From: Acinetobacter sp. ANC 4204
GTDB lineage: Bacteria > Pseudomonadota > Gammaproteobacteria > Pseudomonadales > Moraxellaceae
Reading direction: 5' to 3'
NCBI RefSeq assembly: GCF_002135205.1
Contig: NZ_NEFZ01000003.1
Span: 124,001-188,000, forward strand
DNA length: 64,000 bases
Each line of letters starts with the position of its first letter. Position 1 is the first letter of the stretch. The position numbers and the translations under genes were made by a program. This document shows positions 45,729 to 54,440 of this stretch, piece by piece. The notes beneath the pieces were generated by a model. The model did not search any database, was not told the DNA's origin, and was given only the letters and a program-made list of their open reading frames with translations.

Positions 45729-46786
45729 TAATCAAAACTCCTCAATGCCAATCCACATGCCACCATGAGTGATGAAGCATCATTTTCAATTTTTTTAATG
45801 TCGATTTGTGGAGAAAAGCCCATCTGTAAAAATGGGTTGGCAATGGTGACCCGATAACCTAATTTTTGTTGTAATAATTTCGCCAGTCCTGGGATATTGG
45901 CATTCCCCCCTGCCAATAAAATATGGTCGATCTCATTGAATTGAGAAGATGAAAAGAAGAACTGTAAAGAACGTGCAGCTTGCTGTACCACAGCCTCAAG
46001 AAAAGGCTCAAGTACTTCAATGTCATAATCATCAGGTAATGTACGACTTTTTTTGGCGCGCCCAGCTTCTTCAAAAGACAAACCATAACGGTTTTGAATT
46101 TCTTGGGTCAATTGTTTCCCCCCGAAGACCTGCTCACGCGTATAAATCACTTTATTGTTTCGCATGACAGAGAGAGTGGTCATGGTATGACCAATATCTA
46201 AAATACCAACTGTATTCACACCCATCGGTAGAGTGTCAGAAAAGACCTTAAATGCATTTTCTATGGCAAAACTTTCAACATCGGCAATCTTCGGTGTCAA
46301 ACCCGCAAGCTCTAATGCTTCAGCACGTGCTTCAACATTCTCAATGCGTGTTGCAACAAGGAGTACATTGACACGATTGGGATTGGCCAAACGGTCTGGA
46401 AGGACTTCAAAGTCCAAACTCGCTTCATCTAATGGGAATGGAATATATTGCTCAGCATCATCACGAATCTGAATTTCACGTTCGTCATCGTTCATATCGG
46501 CATCCATTTCAATGATTTTAGTAATCACCATGGAAGTCGGAACTGCCAGTGCTACATCTGTCGATTGAACATTGGCCAAATTTACCGCACGCTCAAGGGC
46601 ATCACCAACTGCTTCTGGATTCAATATATTTTTTTCGACCACACTTCCTTCTGGTAAAGGGACAAGTGCATAGCTCTCCACCCAATACCGATTGTTCTTA
46701 ACAGAAAGTTCCAATACCTTAACAGAAGTCGAACTAATATCTACTCCTATTAACCCCTTACTTGGCTTACGATATAACCTGAGCAC
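45728..46786 (-). CDS. pilM: Type IV pilus actin-like ATPase PilM
   Basis: 352 residues. The actin-like fold is shown by LIGVDISSTSVKVLELS, DIGHTMTTLSVM, GGKQLTQEIQNRYGLSFEEA and LLAGGNANIPGLAKLL. It is cytoplasmic, binds the PilN tail and links the alignment complex to the motor. It is the first gene of the pilMNOPQ-aroKB unit, divergent from ponA across a 165-bp gap containing a repeated palindrome. Confidence 0.96.
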   Translation of the reverse strand: MLRLYRKPSKGLIGVDISSTSVKVLELSVKNNRYWVESYALVPLPEGSVVEKNILNPEAVGDALERAVNLANVQSTDVALAVPTSMVITKIIEMDADMNDDEREIQIRDDAEQYIPFPLDEASLDFEVLPDRLANPNRVNVLLVATRIENVEARAEALELAGLTPKIADVESFAIENAFKVFSDTLPMGVNTVGILDIGHTMTTLSVMRNNKVIYTREQVFGGKQLTQEIQNRYGLSFEEAGRAKKSRTLPDDYDIEVLEPFLEAVVQQAARSLQFFFSSSQFNEIDHILLAGGNANIPGLAKLLQQKLGYRVTIANPFLQMGFSPQIDIKKIENDASSLMVACGLALRSFD

Positions 46787-46827
46787 AGTATCATTCCTAT
46801 TATTTTTTTATCCCCAAAAAAAGTAAC

Positions 46828-46922
46828 CCACTAATTAGTCTGCGTCTATAATTTTATACGGATACAATAACTCATCTAACATTCCGTATGTGTACAGGAT
46901 ATACTGACCGCTAATTAGTTTG
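46828..46922. repeat. Pair of palindrome-containing direct repeats between pilM and ponA
   Basis: CCACTAATTAGTCTG (46828-46842) and CCGCTAATTAGTTTG (46908-46922) match at 13 of 15 positions and share the palindrome CTAATTAG. The centres are 80 bp apart, about seven and a half helical turns. A TATACT -10-like hexamer (46899-46904) lies just before the second copy. The layout suits a regulator binding at two sites in the divergent promoter region. Confidence 0.55.
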
Positions 46923-46951
46923 CCATTAGCTCTTATTAAAACTTACTTGTT

Positions 46952-49483
46952 ATGAAAAAGCTATCTTGTTCGGGCCGTGTTCATCCATTTTTTTTGATCA
47001 TTATTATAATGTTGGTCTCAATTCCAATGGGTTTTTATGGCATGTATCTCTATATTGCCCCATCTTTGCCGCAAATGACAACTCTAAAAAAGGCGCCATT
47101 ACTAAAACCTTTACAAGTTTATAGTGCGGATAACCAACTCATTTCGGAATACGGTGGCAAGCTCTCTGTACCCGTAGATTACGATCAGATCCCGCAAAGT
47201 TTTATTCATGCCTTTTTAGCGGCGGAAGATTCTTCTTTTTTTGAGCATAGTGGTATCAGTTTTAAAGGTTTAGGACGTGCAGTCAGTGAAAGTATTACTG
47301 GCTCAAACGTCCAAACGGGTGGCTCGACCATCACCATGCAAGTGGCCAAAAACTATTATCTCAGTCCCGAGCGTACATTAAAACGTAAATTGACTGAGGT
47401 TTTTCTAGCCCGAAAAATTGAACAAAATTTGACGAAAGAGGAAATCTTAACCCTCTATGTCAACAAGATTTTCTTGGGTAAAAATGCCTACGGTATCGCT
47501 GCCGCAGCTAAAATTTACTACAACAAAAGCTTAGACCAACTCAGCATTGCACAAATGGCGATGATTGCAGGCCTGCCTAAAGCGCCCTCGAAATACAATC
47601 CAGTGGTCAACCCCGAACGTGCGTTAGAACGTCGTAACTGGATTTTGGGTCGCATGCTCCAGCTCGGCTACATCAATCAAAGCCAATATGAAAAAGGCAT
47701 TGCAGAACCGATTAACCTCGATATGCCTGATCGTGGGGTAAGCAATCGATTTCCCTACATCGGTGAAATGGTCCGCAGCGAACTGATTGAAAAGTTCGGC
47801 GAGCATGCCATTGACTCTGGTTATAAGGTCTACACCACCATCAACAGTGAACGCCAAGCCTATGCTGAACAAGCGGTACAAGATGGTTTAGAAGCCTATG
47901 ACCGTCGTCATGGCTGGCGTGGTGCAGAAGCTCATGACAAACCCTTAAGTAGTTTTAGTGCGTTTGCCAACACCTTCCCTGCTGAAGTCACCCGTGTCAA
48001 TCAAAATAGTTTTGATGCCTTAATGCAAGATGGCTCAACGGTGACCGTGCCATGGTCTGGCATGTCTTGGACACGCCCTTATCGCAATGCGAATGCGGTA
48101 GGCGGTGCACCATCAAGAGCATCCCAAATTGTTAAAGTGAAAGACATTGTACGTCTGCGCCCCAATGACAACAAAACCTCATGGGCTTTGGTACAACTAC
48201 CTAAAGTTCAGGGCCAGCTGATTGCACTTAATCCAAATAATGGTGCTGTAGAAGCACTGGTTGGTGGTTATAATTTTTATCAATCTAAATTTAATCGAAC
48301 CACACAAGGTTGGCGCCAACCAGGTTCAATTATTAAACCCTTTGTTTACGCACTCGCTTTAGAACGCGGTATGACACCGTATAGCATGGTCAATGACAGT
48401 CCGATCACTATCGGGAAATGGTCACCGCGCAATGCCGATGGTCGCTATTTAGGCATGATTCCACTGCGTCGTGCACTATATTTATCGCGTAACACTGTGT
48501 CTGTTCGACTCCTGCAAACTGTGGGCATTGAAAGAACACGCCAATTGTTCATGGACTTCGGCTTAACCGATGAACAGATTCCGCGTAACTACACCATTGC
48601 GCTCGGAACACCTCAAGTTTTACCAATTCAAATGGCCACTGGATACTCTGCCTTTGCCAATGGCGGCTATCGCATTCAACCACACTTTATCAACCGTATT
48701 GAAGATGCGTATGGCAACATCATTTATCAGAACAATCCTGAATATGCATGTATCAGTTGTATTTCTCAACAAGAATCAAAGCCTCAATCTGCTGACACCA
48801 TCACACCTGATGATGAAGTGATTGAAGTCACCAACCAAGAGCTGAACCCTGTTGAAAAATCAGCGAATCCAGTGGAGATCAATAGTGACTATCGCCAAGC
48901 ACAACGTATTTTAAAATCCAGCTCTGCTTATGATATGGCCAATATTTTAAAAGACGTGATTCAACATGGTACAGGTCGTGCTGCTCTACGCATTGGGCGG
49001 GATGATTTAGGGGGGAAAACAGGAACCACCAATGATGCGAAAGATGCTTGGTTTGCAGGCTTTAATAGTAAATTGGTAACTGTGGCATGGGTCGGTTTCG
49101 ATCAACCGACGACTTTAGGACGCCGTGAATACGGTGGTGTAGCTGCCTTGCCAATTTGGACAGACTTTATGGCTAAAGCCTTACAAGGTACACCTTCTTC
49201 TTGGGTTCAACTGGACGCCAAAGCCAAAGCACCAGTTCAGCGCCATCAAAAAGGAGCTGTTCAAAGTAATTTAGGCCCGACCCCGCCTTTAGCACAGCCC
49301 TTGTATCGACCTGCACCAGTGGTGGTGCCGCGTTCTCCTGAACGAGACTTTGATGATTTACCGGGTGAAGAGGAAACACTGGTTCCACAGAACAGTGCTC
49401 CGCCAACCATGCAAACGCCACCCAAAGAACAACCCAAACCGAAAGCCGATGCACTCGATCATTTGATTGATCAAGTCCAATAA
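46952..49483 (+). CDS. ponA: Penicillin-binding protein 1a (bifunctional transglycosylase/transpeptidase)
   Basis: 843 residues. It polymerises lipid II and crosslinks glycan strands at the outer face of the inner membrane. A membrane anchor (about 13-35) is followed by the GT51 domain with catalytic Glu92 (AAEDSSFFEHSGISFKG), GGSTITMQVAKNYYL and RKLTEVFLARKIE, then an OB-like domain. The transpeptidase domain has Ser459-I-I-Lys462 (QPGSIIKPF), SRN and GGKTGTTNDAKDAWF. The C-terminal tail is Pro-rich. The ribosome site at ATG 46952 is weak. The gene is divergent from pilM, as in Pseudomonas. Confidence 0.96.
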   Translation: MKKLSCSGRVHPFFLIIIIMLVSIPMGFYGMYLYIAPSLPQMTTLKKAPLLKPLQVYSADNQLISEYGGKLSVPVDYDQIPQSFIHAFLAAEDSSFFEHSGISFKGLGRAVSESITGSNVQTGGSTITMQVAKNYYLSPERTLKRKLTEVFLARKIEQNLTKEEILTLYVNKIFLGKNAYGIAAAAKIYYNKSLDQLSIAQMAMIAGLPKAPSKYNPVVNPERALERRNWILGRMLQLGYINQSQYEKGIAEPINLDMPDRGVSNRFPYIGEMVRSELIEKFGEHAIDSGYKVYTTINSERQAYAEQAVQDGLEAYDRRHGWRGAEAHDKPLSSFSAFANTFPAEVTRVNQNSFDALMQDGSTVTVPWSGMSWTRPYRNANAVGGAPSRASQIVKVKDIVRLRPNDNKTSWALVQLPKVQGQLIALNPNNGAVEALVGGYNFYQSKFNRTTQGWRQPGSIIKPFVYALALERGMTPYSMVNDSPITIGKWSPRNADGRYLGMIPLRRALYLSRNTVSVRLLQTVGIERTRQLFMDFGLTDEQIPRNYTIALGTPQVLPIQMATGYSAFANGGYRIQPHFINRIEDAYGNIIYQNNPEYACISCISQQESKPQSADTITPDDEVIEVTNQELNPVEKSANPVEINSDYRQAQRILKSSSAYDMANILKDVIQHGTGRAALRIGRDDLGGKTGTTNDAKDAWFAGFNSKLVTVAWVGFDQPTTLGRREYGGVAALPIWTDFMAKALQGTPSSWVQLDAKAKAPVQRHQKGAVQSNLGPTPPLAQPLYRPAPVVVPRSPERDFDDLPGEEETLVPQNSAPPTMQTPPKEQPKPKADALDHLIDQVQ

Positions 49484-49490
49484 TAAAAAT

Positions 49491-49518
49491 GCCCGCAGAT
49501 TAGATTGCGGGCTTTTTT
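49491..49518. terminator. Terminator between ponA and rlmA
   Basis: GCCCGCA (49491-49497) and TGCGGGC (49506-49512) with an 8-nt loop and T6 downstream lie between convergent genes. A-rich sequence to the left may let it act on rlmA also. Confidence 0.85.
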
Positions 49519-49522
49519 ATAC

Positions 49523-50329
49523 TCATGCTTTTTTCTGAAACAGTAAAATTTGATACTGGGCGTGTAACTCAAAAGCTGTTTGCGCCTCCAAAGCTTCACG
49601 GCGCTCTGATTTTGCCTTATAGGCATAAGGCGTCATCGCAATCAGGTTTTTTAAGTCCTGCTGATTAAGCTTAAATTCAGCATCAACCACATCATCACTC
49701 ACCAAGTCAAACACATCACTCAACTGTTCTACAAATTTGCTTGGTTCATGCGGCTTGACCTCTTCAAACAAGGCCTCACGCATTGCATATAGATGCTGAG
49801 ACGCAGGCGTCACCACCAACAAGTATCCTTGTGGCTTGAGCACCCTTAAAATTTCCTGTTTTGGAATCGGACTAAATAAACTGCTACATAAATCAATTGA
49901 CTGATCCAGTACAGGTAAGGTCGCCCCAGTACCCACCACCCACGTGATATTTTTATTGATTTTCGCAGCCACTTGCACTGCATTTTTCGCAATATCAACA
50001 CCAACACATTGCAGCACTTCTGCCTGCATCGCGTCTGTGTAATAACCTTCACCACAACCAATATCCAGTAAGTTTTCAATCCGAAGCTCGCGTACTTTGT
50101 TCACCACGGCTTGCTGTAAAGGTGCATAATACCCTGCACTTAAAAATGCACGGCGTGCTTGTACAGACGCTGGTGTATCCCCCGGGTTCTTACTGTGCTT
50201 GTGTTGTACGACATGCAGATTGACGTAGCCTTGTTTTGCCACATCATAACTATGTGAATTCGCACAGCGCCATGTTCTTTCGTTTAAAGTTAAAGCCTCA
50301 CGACACACAGGACACATGAGCAGATTCAT
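49523..50329 (-). CDS. rlmA: 23S rRNA (guanine(745)-N1)-methyltransferase
   Basis: 268 residues. An N-terminal zinc finger has LMCPVCREAL and WRCANSHSYDVAKQGYVNL, with the Cys and His residues of RlmA. The Rossmann methyltransferase domain follows with SAM motif LLDIGCGEGYYTDAM and VGVDIAKNAV. It methylates G745 of 23S rRNA. HSKNPGDTPASVQARRAFLS is a family signature. ATG 50329 with GGAG is preferred to a TTG 12 bp upstream. It follows the mraY terminator and is not part of the dcw transcript. Confidence 0.9.
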   Translation of the reverse strand: MNLLMCPVCREALTLNERTWRCANSHSYDVAKQGYVNLHVVQHKHSKNPGDTPASVQARRAFLSAGYYAPLQQAVVNKVRELRIENLLDIGCGEGYYTDAMQAEVLQCVGVDIAKNAVQVAAKINKNITWVVGTGATLPVLDQSIDLCSSLFSPIPKQEILRVLKPQGYLLVVTPASQHLYAMREALFEEVKPHEPSKFVEQLSDVFDLVSDDVVDAEFKLNQQDLKNLIAMTPYAYKAKSERREALEAQTAFELHAQYQILLFQKKA

Positions 50330-50357
50330 TATTTTCTCCAAGACATTACCTCAGGCA

Positions 50358-50382
50358 TAAAAAAAGCCGGCAAATGCCGACT
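50358..50382 (-). terminator. Terminator ending the dcw transcript after mraY
   Basis: AGCCGGC (50365-50371) pairs with GCCGACT (50376-50382) with one G-U pair and an AAAT loop; seven T follow on the minus strand. It is 17 bp past the mraY stop. Confidence 0.85.
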
Positions 50383-50398
50383 GTTTTCATCCTTTTGC

Positions 50399-51517
50399 TT
50401 AGCGCAATTTTAAGGTCATTAGCCCTAAAACTACCAGCATAATTGTGATAATCCAGAAGCGAATCACCACTTGAGTTTCACGCCAGCCTTTTTTCTCATA
50501 ATGATGGTGTAAAGGTGCCATCAGAAATACCCGCTTATTGCGCATTCTGAGTGAACCAATTTGTAAGAAGACTGAAATGGCTTCCACCAAGAACACACCA
50601 GCCATAATGGCAAAGACAATTTCCTGACGAACCATTACAGCGATTGTACCGAGCATTGCACCCAATGATAATGCACCCACATCACCCATGAAGACCTGTG
50701 CAGGATGTGCATTAAACCAAAGGAAAGCTAAACCTGCACCAATCATCGCAGCACAAATCACTACCAACTCTGAAGCAAAGCGCACATAAGGAATATGTAA
50801 ATAATTGGCAAACCGCACATCGCCAGCCAAATAAGCAAATACCCCCAGACCCGCAGCAACCAACACCACGGGCATAATTGCTAAACCGTCCAAACCATCA
50901 GTGAGGTTTACAGCATTAGAAGCACCATTAATCACCAAATAGGTGAAAATGATGAAACCAATCCCCAGTGGAATCACCGACAAAGGAATACTTAAATCTT
51001 TAAAAAACGGGATCAGCAAATCCAGCATATTTGCAGTATGCACAGGATTGGTCTGTTGCTGTGCAATCACATACAGTGCAATACCTGCCCCTAATGACGC
51101 AACTGATGTCCAAAAGAATTTTTTACGTGCAGGTAAACCCGCATTGTCTTTATAGCGAATCTTGATCCAGTCATCAGCCCAACCCACGGCACCAAAAATC
51201 ACCATCACTGCCAAGACGATCCACACATACGGATTGGATAAATCTGCCCACAACAGTGTTGAAATACCAATCGACATTAAAATCAACACACCACCCATAG
51301 TTGGTGTGCCCATTTTTTTGGCATGATTTTCAGGAGCATATGAACTCACGGCTTGACCATATTTGAGTGCTTGCAACTTGCGAATCATCACAGGACCGAG
51401 CACTAGACCAATGGTCAGTGCGGTTAAAACACTGAGCAAAGAACGCAATGTCAAATAACGAACCACCTGAAACGAGCTATGGTAGCCCGCCAGTTGTTCA
51501 AATAACCATAACAACAT
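50399..51517 (-). CDS. mraY: Phospho-N-acetylmuramoyl-pentapeptide transferase
   Basis: 372 residues with ten hydrophobic helices. It joins UDP-MurNAc-pentapeptide to undecaprenyl phosphate, giving lipid I. Conserved [33 protein letters not shown] (with catalytic Asp), [13 protein letters not shown] and HHHYEKKGW are present. Its ATG directly abuts the murF stop codon. It is the last dcw gene here; murD, ftsW and murG do not follow. Confidence 0.97.
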   Translation of the reverse strand: MLLWLFEQLAGYHSSFQVVRYLTLRSLLSVLTALTIGLVLGPVMIRKLQALKYGQAVSSYAPENHAKKMGTPTMGGVLILMSIGISTLLWADLSNPYVWIVLAVMVIFGAVGWADDWIKIRYKDNAGLPARKKFFWTSVASLGAGIALYVIAQQQTNPVHTANMLDLLIPFFKDLSIPLSVIPLGIGFIIFTYLVINGASNAVNLTDGLDGLAIMPVVLVAAGLGVFAYLAGDVRFANYLHIPYVRFASELVVICAAMIGAGLAFLWFNAHPAQVFMGDVGALSLGAMLGTIAVMVRQEIVFAIMAGVFLVEAISVFLQIGSLRMRNKRVFLMAPLHHHYEKKGWRETQVVIRFWIITIMLVVLGLMTLKLR

Positions 51518-52927
51518 TTAGAGTTTCTCCATCAAATCAGCCATCAACGTTTCCATATGGGTATAACGAGAACCTTTAAAGAGGAAACTCATTGACTGGG
51601 GTTGATGTGTTTCAATTAAACTATGTAAAAAAGGCAATGCCTGCTCTTGAGTTAAAAAAGCCTGCATTTTTTTACCATATTGAGTGCTGCGTGCACCTTC
51701 TTGTGCAGCAGGTGCAAACTCACCTACAGCAACGACGAAATTCAGCCCTTTCACCGAAACCAAATCACGTCCCAACATATAGTGTTGCTGTGCCGCAGCA
51801 CTGCCTAGCTCACCGATATCACCCGTCACCATCACACGAATACCATCTTGCTGTGCAAGTACTTCGGCAGCGGCACGCATAGAGGTTGGATTGGCATTAT
51901 AGGTATCATCAATAAACAGATGCGCACCCTGTTGAATAAAGTTTAAACGCCCCTTCGCCCCGACCGCTTGCTCTAAACCCAGTACAATATCATCTAAAGC
52001 AATACCAATTGCCAAGGCAAAAGCGGCCGCAGCAGTTGCATTTTGAACATTATGTTCCCCAGCAAACGGTAAATCTACCTGACGCACCCCTTGAGGTGTG
52101 TTTAGGCTAAAGGTTGCCGATTGTGCATGTAATTCAATCTCAGTGGCAAAAATGTCACCACCTTGACCAAAACTGAGCACCTGTTCAGTTTGTACAGCTT
52201 GGCGAATGCTATCGGCAAAGTCATCGGCCGCAGGAACAATCGCTGTACCATTTGCAGTAATATGCGCATAAATCTCAGACTTGGCACGGCAGATACCATC
52301 GCGTCCACCGAATTCACCCAAGTGTGCTGTACCAATATTGATAATGCCTGCAACCAAAGGTTGGACCAAGTTCGAAGTATAATCAATTTCACCTTGATGA
52401 CTTGCCCCTAGCTCCATCACCGCATATTGATGTTCAGGACGAAGCTCAAGCAACATGACTGGTACACCCAAGTCATTATTCAGATTGCCTCGTGTCACCA
52501 AAGTGGGTGCTATACGTGACAAAATACTGCCTAGCATTTCTTTGGTGGTGGTCTTACCACTACTGCCCGTCAGCGCAATCACTTTTAACTGTGGATACTG
52601 TGCACGGCGGTAAGCTCCTAGCTGCCCCAGTGCCAAACGCGTATCAGGTACCACCAACTGGCAAATCTCTGCATCAATAGGCTGGCTCACAATGGCAACT
52701 TGGCAACCTTGTTCAGTAACATGTGCAATAAAAGTATGCGCATCAAAACGCTCACCTTTGAGTGCCAAAAATGCATCACCCGCTTCTGCATGACGTGAAT
52801 CCGTCAAAATGCGCTTAATCTCCGTATTGGGTGCTTTGTCGTTCAACCAATAACCTTGGGTTGCTTCGACCAATTGTGCTGCTGTCCATGGCATTAAAGG
52901 CACTGTGCTTGTTGTAGAGGTATGCAT
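51518..52927 (-). CDS. murF: UDP-N-acetylmuramoyl-tripeptide--D-alanyl-D-alanine ligase
   Basis: 469 residues. It adds D-Ala-D-Ala to the cytoplasmic peptidoglycan precursor. The Mur ligase ATP loop TGSSGKTTTKEML, the second-domain NLNNDLGVP and MELGASHQGEIDYTSNL, and the C-terminal FIDDTYNANPTSMRAA and VMVTGDIGELG are typical of MurF. AAGGAAG precedes ATG 52927. It lies between murE and mraY with minimal gaps. Confidence 0.96.
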   Translation of the reverse strand: MHTSTTSTVPLMPWTAAQLVEATQGYWLNDKAPNTEIKRILTDSRHAEAGDAFLALKGERFDAHTFIAHVTEQGCQVAIVSQPIDAEICQLVVPDTRLALGQLGAYRRAQYPQLKVIALTGSSGKTTTKEMLGSILSRIAPTLVTRGNLNNDLGVPVMLLELRPEHQYAVMELGASHQGEIDYTSNLVQPLVAGIINIGTAHLGEFGGRDGICRAKSEIYAHITANGTAIVPAADDFADSIRQAVQTEQVLSFGQGGDIFATEIELHAQSATFSLNTPQGVRQVDLPFAGEHNVQNATAAAAFALAIGIALDDIVLGLEQAVGAKGRLNFIQQGAHLFIDDTYNANPTSMRAAAEVLAQQDGIRVMVTGDIGELGSAAAQQHYMLGRDLVSVKGLNFVVAVGEFAPAAQEGARSTQYGKKMQAFLTQEQALPFLHSLIETHQPQSMSFLFKGSRYTHMETLMADLMEKL

Positions 52928-52936
52928 ACGACTTCC

Positions 52937-54433
52937 TTAGTGTGCAGGGTAAGCAGAATCTGTAGTGTGGGTTTGGGTATCAATGGCTGACTGGACTTCA
53001 ACGACATCATCAAACCAATGGCGTACCCCCTCTATTTCTTGATAATTTTCATGACCCTTGCCTGCAATAACCACAATATCACCCGCTTTGGCATGCTGAA
53101 CGGCAAATTTAATTGCCTCACGACGATCACGGATTTCATGCACCACGCAATCTGCAAAATCAATGCCTGCTTTCATATCTGAAAAAATTTGCTCAGGATC
53201 TTCGGTACGTGGATTATCTGAAGTTAACATCACCACATCTGCCCCATTTAATGCAGCTTGGGTCATGAGTGGGCGTTTACCGCGATCACGGTCTCCACCA
53301 CAGCCAAATACTGCCCAAAGCTGGTGTTCTACATGACGCTTCAACGTGCTTAAAACTTGCACCAGAGCATCAGGCGTATGTGCATAATCAACTACAAACA
53401 AGCGCGCATCATCACGAATCACTTGCATACGGCCTGGTGCACCTTTGAGCTGTGCTGTTGTTGCAACAACAGTGGTCAGATCGAACCCTGCTTGTTCCAC
53501 CACAATTAAACTTGCGACCAAATTTTCAATATTAAAATGACCGAGTAATGGGTTTTGTATGTGATATTCAGCATATTCCGTACACAAGCTAAAATTTGCA
53601 CCTGTCAGGCTATATTGAATATTCTTCACCTGATAATCGGCAGGCTGGGTAGTTGAGTAAGTCAATATTTTTGGTTGAGCTGGATTATTTTGCGCGGCTT
53701 GCATCATGACCCCAGCGTGCTCATCATCCAGATTGATCACAGCGACCTTCAATGACGGAAATTGAAACAAGCGAGATTTGGCTTCGGCATAAGCCTCAAG
53801 TGTGCCGTGATAGTCCAAATGATCACGACTTAAATTGCTATAGGCTGCAATTTCAATTTCACAACCCGCTAAACGGCCTTGCTCTAAACCATGTGAAGAA
53901 GCCTCAATAGAAGCAAATTCCGCACCTTGAGTCGCATAGGTATATAGCGCATTTTGTAAATGCACAGCATCTAATGTGGTATGTGAAGAGGCTTCTAGAT
54001 TCGGCAAAATACCATTGCCTGTGGTTCCCATCACCGCACATGATTTACCTTGGAGCATCAACAGTTCTGCAACCAAACGAGAAATCGTGGTTTTACCATT
54101 GGTTCCCGTGACCGCTAAAATCCGCGCAGGCGTAAAAGGATGACACGTCAACAAATATCGTTTCTGCCACTCTCCCATGAGGTGACGCACATTCGGCACT
54201 ACAATGCTGTTTTCAAGCCCGAGTTCAATTTCACTCACCACCGCCAAGGCACCTTTGTCTAAGGCCGTTTGTGCAAATTGAGCTGTCTTTTCAGGTTGTG
54301 AGAACGAGGTCAGGGCAATAAAGATTTGTCCTGCCTGTACTTTACGACTATCAAGAACAAAACCCTGAAATGGCTGTGTCATCCATTCAGCAGTTAAGTT
54401 AACGGTATAGAGTTGTTGAAATGTAATAGACAT
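52937..54433 (-). CDS. murE: UDP-N-acetylmuramoyl-L-alanyl-D-glutamate--meso-diaminopimelate ligase
   Basis: 498 residues. It adds the third amino acid of the stem peptide. GTNGKTTISRLVAELL is the ATP loop; EASSHGLEQGRLAG and SNLSRDHLDYHGTLEAYAEA follow. The motif DNPRTEDP marks enzymes specific for meso-diaminopimelate rather than lysine. AGGTGA precedes ATG 54433. It follows ftsI by 7 bp. Confidence 0.96.
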   Translation of the reverse strand: MSITFQQLYTVNLTAEWMTQPFQGFVLDSRKVQAGQIFIALTSFSQPEKTAQFAQTALDKGALAVVSEIELGLENSIVVPNVRHLMGEWQKRYLLTCHPFTPARILAVTGTNGKTTISRLVAELLMLQGKSCAVMGTTGNGILPNLEASSHTTLDAVHLQNALYTYATQGAEFASIEASSHGLEQGRLAGCEIEIAAYSNLSRDHLDYHGTLEAYAEAKSRLFQFPSLKVAVINLDDEHAGVMMQAAQNNPAQPKILTYSTTQPADYQVKNIQYSLTGANFSLCTEYAEYHIQNPLLGHFNIENLVASLIVVEQAGFDLTTVVATTAQLKGAPGRMQVIRDDARLFVVDYAHTPDALVQVLSTLKRHVEHQLWAVFGCGGDRDRGKRPLMTQAALNGADVVMLTSDNPRTEDPEQIFSDMKAGIDFADCVVHEIRDRREAIKFAVQHAKAGDIVVIAGKGHENYQEIEGVRHWFDDVVEVQSAIDTQTHTTDSAYPAH

Positions 54434-54440
54434 TCATCAC

